This document shows positions 1 to 6,185 of a DNA stretch of 8,871 nucleotides, piece by piece; the first letter of the stretch is position 1; the number at the start of each line of letters is the position of its first letter. The stretch lies in NCBI GenBank assembly GCA_003563865.1, contig PWTP01000081.1, forward strand, positions 1 through 8,871, written 5' to 3'. Origin of the DNA: Dehalococcoidia bacterium. GTDB lineage: Bacteria; Chloroflexota; Dehalococcoidia; Dehalococcoidales; CSSed11-197. Made by a program: the position numbers and the translations under genes. The notes under the pieces are model-generated. The model was not told where the DNA came from. It searched no databases and worked only from the letters and a program-made list of their open reading frames with translations.

Positions 1-1317
1 CTTGAAGCCTTTGTTGGAGATGAAGTCGATTTTACCGTTGTGCTCGAATCAAACGGCGAGCCATTGGAAAACAGGAATGTTGATTTGATTGTTGATAATA
101 CCAGGCATTCAACTGTTACCACCAATGCTCAAGGATACTTTGAAGGCCCACTGCAGATACCTTACCGGTATTTGCCGACGCTGGAAGTCCGGGCCATCTA
201 TTACCCTGAGAATGAAGACATCGGGGTTTATCTGGGGTCTGCAAGTGATCCGGTTTACCTGGCAGTTAAATATTATTCTGCCGACCTTGAGCTTAAAGTG
301 GATGGGCTTGTAGCCCCCGGGCAAACACCTGTACTCTCCGGAGCATTTGACTACGGCCAGTCACCTGCGATGGAGAAAAGAGAAGTTATGCTTTACCTAG
401 GTGATGTTGAAAAAGGCAATTTCGAGGTTGCAACGACTTTTGAAATACCGTTCCCTTTGCCACCGGACATTGAATTAGGAAATCATACATTGACGGTTTC
501 TTCCCATGCTCAAGAGCGGTATGCACCGATTGTTTCCAGTTACATGCTCAATGTGACCCGGGTCGACACAATTTGCGAGCTGGACATGCCGGATGTGGCA
601 TTTATACCGGGCAGTATCGACCTGGCCGGTAAATTGTATTCCGAGGCAGGCCCTTTGGAAAACGCAACCATTATATCTGAAATAAATGGTTCGACAATGC
701 AGATTCATTCTGCCGGGGATGGCTCTTTTGCCGGCCGGATAAATAAGGGTTTGGACCTTAGCCTGCTGGGTTACCAGCAATATAATATCCGGATTACACC
801 CGGCGAACCCTGGAACGCCCCTTTAACAATTTCCGGTAATATTTTTATTATTAATTTTGTTAATCTGGCAATAGTACTGGCAGCATTAGCAGCTATCAGT
901 TTATTTATGCATTTCCGGCTGAGAAGATATAGAAGTAAAAGCTTTGATGATTCTTTCGGCCCGGCAGGGGTTGCTGGAGGCATTCCGGTATCAGCCTTTG
1001 AGGCTAAGGATGATGATGATACCACTGCCATAAATTACCCCCGCAAAGACAGCCTGTATAATTCAATTATTAACCTGTACATCCAAACTCTGAAACTGGT
1101 GCAGAAAATGGTATCTGCAAACTTGAAACCCGAACAAACCCTGAGGGAATATGCTGCTCAAGCCCATCCGAAACTGGGGTTCCCCGGCAAGATGTTTGTG
1201 CAGTTTACCCTTTTTGTTGAGAAGCTTATATACTCGGCTTATAACCCTACCGATGAAGACGTGGGTAAAAGCCGGCAATTGTCGAGCTCCATCAAGGCAG
1301 AGGGGGCCCTGAAATGA
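1..1317 (+). CDS. Membrane-anchored protein with Ig-like ectodomains and DUF4129-like C-terminal tail (5' partial)
   Basis: The frame is open from base 1 with no stop, so the gene begins upstream; the GTG at 40 lies inside the coding region and is not taken as the start. The visible 438 residues contain at least two related beta-rich modules, with 'GEPLENRNV' near residue 20 and 'AGPLENATI' near residue 216, each followed by a T/S-rich strand and a 'GxFxG' turn, as in Ig-like or carboxypeptidase-regulatory-like folds. A hydrophobic segment at about residues 281-304 is followed by an Arg-rich stretch (RLRRYR), placing the earlier part outside the cytoplasm. Residues about 350-427 (LYIQTLKLVQKM, then 'EQTLREYA') resemble the DUF4129 tail found on many transglutaminase-like membrane proteins. 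A transglutaminase core would lie upstream and cannot be seen. The stop overlaps the next start (ATGA), so the two are probably translationally coupled. The architecture is well supported; the biochemical function is unknown. Confidence 0.8.
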   Translation, partial: LEAFVGDEVDFTVVLESNGEPLENRNVDLIVDNTRHSTVTTNAQGYFEGPLQIPYRYLPTLEVRAIYYPENEDIGVYLGSASDPVYLAVKYYSADLELKVDGLVAPGQTPVLSGAFDYGQSPAMEKREVMLYLGDVEKGNFEVATTFEIPFPLPPDIELGNHTLTVSSHAQERYAPIVSSYMLNVTRVDTICELDMPDVAFIPGSIDLAGKLYSEAGPLENATIISEINGSTMQIHSAGDGSFAGRINKGLDLSLLGYQQYNIRITPGEPWNAPLTISGNIFIINFVNLAIVLAALAAISLFMHFRLRRYRSKSFDDSFGPAGVAGGIPVSAFEAKDDDDTTAINYPRKDSLYNSIINLYIQTLKLVQKMVSANLKPEQTLREYAAQAHPKLGFPGKMFVQFTLFVEKLIYSAYNPTDEDVGKSRQLSSSIKAEGALK

Positions 1318-2210
1318 GTTCTTTCCGGCTTATTTCCCTGGTTATATTTCTGGTAATGGCGGTTTCACTGATATCAATCTGGTTTTACCCCACGGTTAGT
1401 GACTTCATGGCCGCCAACCGGGCCTGGAACGGCATCAGGAACTTTACGCAGGAGTTTAATGTTAAACACGTAGAATCTTTAGAGAATATATCCGGCCGGA
1501 CCGAGGCAAATGTGCTGGTTTGTATACCATATATAGACTATACTCCGGAGGAACTATCTGAGATTGAAGGATTCGTTAATAACGGCAACCTTCTTTTAAT
1601 TATGGATAACTTCGGTTACGGCAATACTATACTTGAGCATTTGGGAATCGAAGCACGTTTTAGTAATAAATATCTGCTCGACCCGCTGTTTAATTACCGG
1701 AACCAGTATTTACCACGTATTACCAAATTCTCGGCCAATATAGAAGAAAGTGGAGTAGAAGCCATCACGTTTAACCATGCTACTTCTCTAAACAACGTTG
1801 AGCATGACCATATATTAGCCACTTCATCTTCCTCCAGTTTTTTAGATATCAATAATAACGGCGTTCATGATGAAGGAGAGCCGGCCGGGCCACTGGTAGC
1901 AGCAGCCCGATATGACTTGACCCCGGGAATGGTGGTACTTATTTCCGACCCCTCTATTACCATCAATACCATGGTGGGAGAAAACGACAACTATAAGTTT
2001 ATTGAGTATATAATTAGCCTCAACGGTGAACCCGATGATATCATCCTGGACAGATCACATATTACCCGTACTCCACTGGATGCTTCCAAGATCGGCGTTG
2101 AGCATTTCAGAGAAATAATTGCCAGCGAACACGTTTTGCTTGGGGTAGTAGCCCTGATCTTTATTTTAATACCCGCTTATATGTTCAAGAAGGGAGAATT
2201 ATTTAGATAA
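1314..2210 (+). CDS. DUF4350-like membrane protein with two terminal TM segments and an EF-hand-like loop
   Basis: This is a 298-residue protein with an N-terminal hydrophobic segment (about residues 6-25) acting as a signal anchor and a second one at about 273-291 followed by basic residues (MFKKGELFR). The domain between is therefore probably extracytoplasmic. Its first part has the alternating beta/alpha look of a GATase-like or DUF4350 fold ('VLVCIPY', 'FVNNGNLLLIMDNFGYGN', 'VVLISDPS'). Residues 178-189 (DINNNGVHDEGE) match a Ca-binding loop pattern D-x-N-x-N-G-x-x-D-x-G-E, as in dockerin or EF-hand loops. The start ATG overlaps the preceding stop and has a good Shine-Dalgarno (GAGGGG, 1300-1305) 8 nt upstream. 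DUF4350 proteins often sit beside MoxR and DUF58 genes, as here. A role as an envelope partner of the MoxR system is inference; no catalytic motif is recognised. Confidence 0.75.
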   Translation: MSSFRLISLVIFLVMAVSLISIWFYPTVSDFMAANRAWNGIRNFTQEFNVKHVESLENISGRTEANVLVCIPYIDYTPEELSEIEGFVNNGNLLLIMDNFGYGNTILEHLGIEARFSNKYLLDPLFNYRNQYLPRITKFSANIEESGVEAITFNHATSLNNVEHDHILATSSSSSFLDINNNGVHDEGEPAGPLVAAARYDLTPGMVVLISDPSITINTMVGENDNYKFIEYIISLNGEPDDIILDRSHITRTPLDASKIGVEHFREIIASEHVLLGVVALIFILIPAYMFKKGELFR

Positions 2211-2211
2211 T

Positions 2212-3150
2212 ATGAACATTGAAAAAACGGCAGAAGTCTACAGGAAAATTATGGAGGAACTATCCAGGGCTGTCATCGGCAAAAATGAAATTAAAAAGGC
2301 ACTGGTTATCGGCCTTATAGCCGGTGGCCACATTTTAATTGAAGGGCCACCCGGTTCTGCCAAAACCACCCTGGCAAAAAGTTTTTCTAAAATTATTGGG
2401 GGGACTTTTAAAAGAATCCAGTTTACACCGGATATGATGCCGGCAGATATCACCGGTTTCTATCTTTACTCGCTACAGGGCGAGCCTTCTTTTATAGAAG
2501 GTCCCATTTTTGCCAACATTGTGCTGGCTGATGAACTCAACCGCACTACGCCCCGCACGCAGTCTGCCCTGCTGGAAGCCATGCAGGAGCACCAGGTCAC
2601 CATTGAAAGACAAACATTTCTTTTATCCTCGCCCTTTATGGTAATTGCCACCCAGGTCCAAACCGGGGGAGAAGGCACCTATCCTCTTACCGACGTCCAG
2701 ATTGACCGTTTTCTGCTACGGGCCTATAGCCAGCATCCCGATAGGGAAGAAGAAGGCAGGATAATCAGCAGTATAGACTCAATTGAAGCCCCCGATATAA
2801 AAATGGTGACCACCACTGAAGAAATAATTGCCATGCAGCAACTGTCGAAACAGATTCATGTTTCGCCTGCTGTTGTCAATTATATAACTTCAATTGTTCA
2901 CAGCTTGCGCTTTGACCCGGATGTGCTTTCCGGATTGAGCGCCCGGAGCGGAATTACCATCTTCAAATGCGCCAGAGCTTTTGCACTGTTAGACGGGCGG
3001 GATTATGTGATTCCCGATGATGTAAAGCGCCTGGTATATTTTGCAGTGGAACACCGCCTGCGCGTTAAACCGGAGGCAGAGATGGAAGACATTACACCCC
3101 GAATGATTATTACGAGAAACCTGGACAAGGTGCCCGTCCCCAAATTTTAA
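2212..3150 (+). CDS. MoxR-family AAA+ ATPase
   Basis: A cytoplasmic AAA+ ATPase of 312 residues, the usual MoxR length. Visible motifs are Walker A GPPGSAKT (45-52), Walker B VLADELNR (104-111, with D107 and E108), the MoxR-typical 'TPRTQSALLEAMQE' helix (113-126), 'EGTYPLTDVQIDRF' (154-167) and a C-terminal lid with 'GLSARSG' (R245, sensor 2 region) and 'GRDYVIPDDVKRL'. Family members form hexamers and act as chaperone-like remodelers with VWA or DUF58 partners; the DUF58 gene follows immediately. Oddity: the sensor-1 segment, normally ATQNP, reads ATQVQ here (V149 in place of Asn). The start lies 1 nt after the previous stop. The nearest Shine-Dalgarno-like stretch (AGAAGGGAG, 2188-2196) is about 15 nt upstream, rather far, so coupling to the upstream gene probably aids initiation. 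Family assignment is very secure; the substrate is unknown. Confidence 0.95.
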   Translation: MNIEKTAEVYRKIMEELSRAVIGKNEIKKALVIGLIAGGHILIEGPPGSAKTTLAKSFSKIIGGTFKRIQFTPDMMPADITGFYLYSLQGEPSFIEGPIFANIVLADELNRTTPRTQSALLEAMQEHQVTIERQTFLLSSPFMVIATQVQTGGEGTYPLTDVQIDRFLLRAYSQHPDREEEGRIISSIDSIEAPDIKMVTTTEEIIAMQQLSKQIHVSPAVVNYITSIVHSLRFDPDVLSGLSARSGITIFKCARAFALLDGRDYVIPDDVKRLVYFAVEHRLRVKPEAEMEDITPRMIITRNLDKVPVPKF

Positions 3151-3167
3151 ATACAAAACTTATTTTA

Positions 3168-4709
3168 ATGAACATTTTGAGTTTTATTCTAAAAGTGTAT
3201 GTCGTTGCTGCATTGATAACGGCTGCGGTTTTCTCACCGGCAGCTTTATCTTTCGTGCCCTTCATTCTGCTGGCATGGTACCTTTTTCAATGGATCCGGC
3301 CTTTTTCGTCAACTATTGACCTGCTGACTCAGTATTTCATGTTTTTTGCAATAGCTCTACCGCTTTCACCTATAATTGGGGCCTACTTCGCCGTTCTTGC
3401 AGTGCTGCCATTATTGATACTAATAAGCCTTGGTTTGAAAAAAGCTGCCTTGAATATGACTGTAAACCGCCCACGCTACAAGCGTAACCCGACCCGTATT
3501 TCCATAGCCATGGGCTCTATATCTATAGCCGTATTATTGCTGTCTGTCATGGTGGCCAATACATCCCTCATTTTGGCTTCAGCCATAATTATTGTTTATT
3601 TCATTATATTGGGGGTTTTTGTTTTTAAAAGATTCCCGGTTAAGCCGGTTAGTGAGGAGGTAATGCAGTTACGTATTATGGCCGGGAAAAAAGAGGATGC
3701 CGGCCTGAAACTTGACCCCGCAGGCAAGATTGGAGCAATTGCCGTATTTGAACCTGAATTTGATTGGGTCAAGGTTAAGACGCCTGCGGTTTATATTAAA
3801 AACAAACCGGTTTTACTGGAAATATCCATCGCTCCAATGCTATCGGGCCCGTCGGCTGTAAAGTTACGGGGATATGCAGTTGATGAATGGGGGTTTATGG
3901 CAACTTCTTTTGAAATTGAGCCGATAAAATTATTGGTAATACCACGTGCAAGGTATGCCACGTGGCTGGCGCGTAAATATATGGAGGGGACAAAACCCGG
4001 AAGCTTGCCGCTTATGTCCAATGTTGGGATAACCAAAACCCTTCAAGGGTTAAGGCAGGGTGTTGAATTCTATGGCAATCGGCGATATGTACCCGGTGAC
4101 AGCATGAAAAACATTAACTGGAAATCTTCAGCCAGGTTTAATGAACTCATAAGCAAGGAATTTACCGAGTTTCGTGGACAGCCGGCAGTTTTGCTGGTTA
4201 ATCTTGTTGCCGGTGATGCCGAGGAACTGGATAAGCTGGCTTATAACATACTGGTAACGGCTATTTCCCTGGGGCAGGAAAATATACCGGGTGCAATGGC
4301 AGTTTATGATCGAGAAAAGGTTATTATGGCCACTTCGATACTTTCTTCCTTGCAGCTTGTATCACTTTGCATGAAAATAGTTAAGCAAATGGTTGTTCTT
4401 GCCAACCCTCAAAAATATTTGAACCCGCCGGATATTTCAAGACTGAGGACAAATATTAGCCGCATCAGCCAAATCGACAGCGCTCCTGCCGGCAAGCTGA
4501 ATGAGTTATTAAACCTGGAATACAGGAATTTGATCAACGATGCCCACCATAGCCCCTGCACCCGGGCATTGCTAAGGGTCAGGTCAAGAATAAGCGGGCA
4601 ATTCAGTTTGCTGGTGCTCTCGCAACATAACCATGATGCCGAAGCCCTGGCCGTAAACACCTATGCGCATAACCGTACAGGCGGGGCGGTAATTGATGTT
4701 GGTAAATAG
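3168..4709 (+). CDS. DUF58 domain-containing polytopic membrane protein
   Basis: This 513-residue protein begins with about six hydrophobic segments arranged as three hairpins (about residues 5-43, 53-91 and 111-153), then a beta-rich region, then the DUF58 signature. That signature lies at residues 307-323: YVPGD, then INWKSSAR, followed by the conserved 'KEF' and 'LLVNL' strand. The downstream part (about 324-420) resembles the degenerate VWA-like fold of DUF58 proteins, without a clear intact MIDAS DxSxS. Partnership with the MoxR ATPase encoded 17 nt upstream is expected from family knowledge. N-terminal DUF58 proteins often have two TM segments, so six is a longer membrane part than usual. 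The ATG at 3168 has no Shine-Dalgarno in the preceding 17 nt; a TTG three codons later has none either, so the start is less certain than the family. It is the last gene of the operon, and no T-tailed intrinsic terminator follows. Confidence 0.9.
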   Translation: MNILSFILKVYVVAALITAAVFSPAALSFVPFILLAWYLFQWIRPFSSTIDLLTQYFMFFAIALPLSPIIGAYFAVLAVLPLLILISLGLKKAALNMTVNRPRYKRNPTRISIAMGSISIAVLLLSVMVANTSLILASAIIIVYFIILGVFVFKRFPVKPVSEEVMQLRIMAGKKEDAGLKLDPAGKIGAIAVFEPEFDWVKVKTPAVYIKNKPVLLEISIAPMLSGPSAVKLRGYAVDEWGFMATSFEIEPIKLLVIPRARYATWLARKYMEGTKPGSLPLMSNVGITKTLQGLRQGVEFYGNRRYVPGDSMKNINWKSSARFNELISKEFTEFRGQPAVLLVNLVAGDAEELDKLAYNILVTAISLGQENIPGAMAVYDREKVIMATSILSSLQLVSLCMKIVKQMVVLANPQKYLNPPDISRLRTNISRISQIDSAPAGKLNELLNLEYRNLINDAHHSPCTRALLRVRSRISGQFSLLVLSQHNHDAEALAVNTYAHNRTGGAVIDVGK

Positions 4710-4734
4710 AATTTTGCATGGGACCCCATTCCCC

Positions 4735-4773
4735 GAGATCGCCGCGTCGGGCTAACGCCCTCCTCGCGATGAC
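4735..4773 (+). repeat. Palindromic repeat family A, copy 1
   Basis: A 39-bp unit beginning GAGATCGCCGCGT and ending CCTCGCGATGAC. The outer arms ATCGC and GCGAT can pair, and an inner GGGC-TAAC-GCCC hairpin sits between them. It differs from copy 3 at a single base in the loop (TAAC versus TTAC). It is followed by GGTTCGAAAACAA, a flank that copy 4 shares. Confidence 0.85.
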
Positions 4774-4806
4774 GGTTCGAAAACAATGACGCCAAACTTT
4801 CCTTTT

Positions 4807-4841
4807 GTCATCGCGAGGAACGTGAGTGACGAAGCGATCTC
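4807..4841 (-). repeat. Palindromic repeat family A, copy 2 (inverted)
   Basis: A 35-bp unit in the opposite orientation: on the + strand it begins GTCATCGCGAGG and ends AAGCGATCTC. The outer ATCGC/GCGAT arms are kept, but the interior differs completely from copies 1 and 3 and carries a weaker CGT...ACG pairing. Conserved ends with a variable centre suggest that the outer palindrome is what defines the family. Confidence 0.8.
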
Positions 4842-4863
4842 CGAGCCCAGAGTGCCACCGGCT

Positions 4864-4902
4864 GAGATCGCCGCGTCGGGCTTACGCCCTCCTCGCGATG
4901 AC
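4864..4902 (+). repeat. Palindromic repeat family A, copy 3
   Basis: A 39-bp unit, 38 of 39 bases identical to copy 1. The one difference is in the loop of the inner hairpin (GGGC-TTAC-GCCC). The near-identity points to recent duplication or conversion, since the sequences between the copies are unrelated. Confidence 0.85.
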
Positions 4903-4916
4903 ATGTGGTGGGTGCG

Positions 4917-4954
4917 GAGATCGCCGCGTAGGCCTTCGGCTTCCTCGCGATGAC
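4917..4954 (+). repeat. Palindromic repeat family A, copy 4
   Basis: A 38-bp unit with the family ends (GAGATCGCCGCGT and CCTCGCGATGAC) but a different inner hairpin, AGGCC-TTC-GGCTT, in which pairing is maintained with other bases (one G-T wobble). It is followed by GGTTCGCAAACAA, matching the flank of copy 1 at 12 of 13 bases. Confidence 0.85.
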
Positions 4955-4968
4955 GGTTCGCAAACAAG

Positions 4969-5089
4969 TGTCATTCTTGAACGAAGTGAAGAATCTTACG
5001 AGGATAGTGATTGTGTATGTGGAAATACACCGTGGAAAAACTCTATACGGGGAAGATTCTTGAAGCAGCAAGCTGCCTCGAGGATGACA
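4969..5089. repeat. Inverted pair of repeat family B (MITE-like unit)
   Basis: The left copy (4969-4997) starts TGTCATTCTT and ends AAGAATCTT. The right copy (5053-5089) is its inverted counterpart, starting AAGATTCTT and ending GATGACA. Together they bracket 121 bp with TGTCAT/ATGACA ends. Each copy is also a hairpin alone: ATTCTT (4973-4978) pairs with AAGAAT (4989-4994), and ATTCTTGA (5056-5063) pairs with TCGAGGAT (5078-5085, two wobbles) around a nested GCAGC/GCTGC stem. No target-site duplication is evident at the borders and no transposase is encoded, so it is either a non-autonomous element or two independent REP-like units. Confidence 0.65.
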
Positions 5090-5167
5090 TATGTTAATGA
5101 ATGGTGCCTTAAGAATGACAGCGGGGAATGGATGGCCTCTGGATGAGAGATAACCAGTTAGCAAAGA

Positions 5168-6181
5168 TTACCTCAATGAAGATAAATCTTCCGGCAAGAT
5201 AATGCCCTTTTCGGTAATAAAAGCGGTAATCAGTTCAGCTGGAGTTACATCGAATGCGGGGTTGTAAACATCTATACCTTCGGGCGCTACTGCCTTACCG
5301 GCAAAGCAAGTTACCTCACCGGCTTCCCGCTCCTCAATCACTATTTCCTGCCCGGTTAAAGTTGCAAGGTCAAAGGTGGTGGAAGGAGCGGCGATGTAGA
5401 ATGGGATGTTGTGGGCTTTGGCGAGCACCGCCAGGCTGTAAGTGCCGATTTTATTGGCTGTATCACCATTGGCTGCTACCCGGTCGGCCCCGGTTATAAC
5501 CAGGGTGACTTCACCTTTTTGCATAAAATGGCCGGCCATTGAATCGGTAATAAGCCTAAACGGAATGCCGGCTTCTTTCAATTCAAAGGCAGTTAACCTC
5601 GCACCCTGCAGAAGCGGGCGTGTTTCAGTTGCCAGAACTTGAATATTTTTACCCCGGTCATGGGCGGCTCTTATTATCCCGAAAGCGGTGCCATATCCAC
5701 CGGTGGCCAGCGCACCGGTATTACAGTGGGTAAAAATGGTTGCACCATCTGGTACAACCTCTAATCCGTAACCGGATAAAATAATATCCAGTTCTTTTTG
5801 TATTTTGTGTATTCGGGCAGCCTCGTCTAACAACACCTTTTTAGCTTCATAAGGAGTCGGGGCGCCTGCAGCCCGCGAACGCATGCTGCCGGCCACCTGA
5901 AAAAGGTTTTGCGCAGTGGGGCGGGTGGATGTAATAACCTGTATAACTTCTTCCAGTGAATTTAAAAAGGCGGGCATTTCGCTATCTGTAATGGCCTGGG
6001 CACCGAGTGCTATGCCATATCCACCGGCGATTCCAATGGCAGGGGCTCCCCGAACCGCCATATTCTTTATAGCACCGGCCACTTCATAATGGCCGGTTAG
6101 TTTCTGGTAGCAGGCTTCCCCAGGCAGTTTAACCTGATCAAGCACAAACAGGGCGTTATTTTCATAATATAAAGGATCCAT
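5168..6181 (-). CDS. mtnA: S-methyl-5-thioribose-1-phosphate isomerase
   Basis: Isomerises 5-methylthioribose-1-phosphate to 5-methylthioribulose-1-phosphate in the cytoplasmic methionine salvage pathway. The 337 residues are near the usual family length (about 345). Diagnostic stretches are 'LDQVKLP' (14-20), 'AVRGAPAIGIAGGYG' (42-56), 'TSTRPTAQNL' (84-93), 'THCNTGALATGGYGTAFG' with the catalytic Cys C153, and 'GADRVAANGDTANKIGT' with the catalytic Asp D233. Both align with Cys160 and Asp240 of the Bacillus subtilis enzyme with the same offset of 7. The ATG at 6181 has a Shine-Dalgarno (GAAAGG, 6195-6190) 8 nt upstream. The gene starts 4 nt after the ABC permease stop and is therefore probably co-transcribed with the exporter. 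Relatives include ribose-1,5-bisphosphate isomerase and eIF2B-like proteins, but the active-site context fits MtnA. No other salvage gene is in the window. Confidence 0.95.
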   Translation of the reverse strand: MDPLYYENNALFVLDQVKLPGEACYQKLTGHYEVAGAIKNMAVRGAPAIGIAGGYGIALGAQAITDSEMPAFLNSLEEVIQVITSTRPTAQNLFQVAGSMRSRAAGAPTPYEAKKVLLDEAARIHKIQKELDIILSGYGLEVVPDGATIFTHCNTGALATGGYGTAFGIIRAAHDRGKNIQVLATETRPLLQGARLTAFELKEAGIPFRLITDSMAGHFMQKGEVTLVITGADRVAANGDTANKIGTYSLAVLAKAHNIPFYIAAPSTTFDLATLTGQEIVIEEREAGEVTCFAGKAVAPEGIDVYNPAFDVTPAELITAFITEKGIILPEDLSSLR

Positions 6182-6185
6182 TGCT

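Larger units (their letters stand above)
4710..5167. other. Convergent intergenic region filled with hairpin repeats; no gene
   Basis: This 458-bp stretch lies between two convergent stops. It contains four copies of one palindromic repeat (4735-4954) and an inverted pair of a second (4969-5089), plus a short remnant at 5108-5120 (CTTAAGAATGACA) resembling the end of the second family. ORFs crossing it on both strands encode only repeat-derived Arg/Ser-rich sequence (for example 'RSPRRAYALLAMT') and are not believed. No RNA gene and no classical T-tailed terminator were seen; the hairpins themselves may slow or end transcription from both sides. Confidence 0.8.

Noticed and set aside
40..42. 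GTG at 40 as the start of the first gene
   Set aside because: The same frame is open back to base 1 and already encodes a beta-domain sequence, there is no Shine-Dalgarno, and the protein otherwise would have no signal peptide for its extracytoplasmic domains.
4715..4735. ATGGG-A-CCCCAT palindrome just after the DUF58 stop as a terminator
   Set aside because: The loop would be too small and there is no T-tract.
4735..4954. CRISPR array
   Set aside because: The repeats occur in both orientations, differ internally and have spacings of 33, 22 and 14 bp; no cas gene is present.
5013..5030. GTGTAT...ATACAC hairpin as an intrinsic terminator
   Set aside because: It has a 6-bp A/T-rich stem without a following T-run on either strand, and it lies inside the family B repeat unit.
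4826..5146. 106-residue ORF on the + strand and overlapping minus-strand ORFs (4752-4967, 4808-5164)
   Set aside because: They run through the repeat clusters; their sequence is translated palindrome (Arg/Ser/Pro-rich), with no ribosome-binding site and no recognisable domain.
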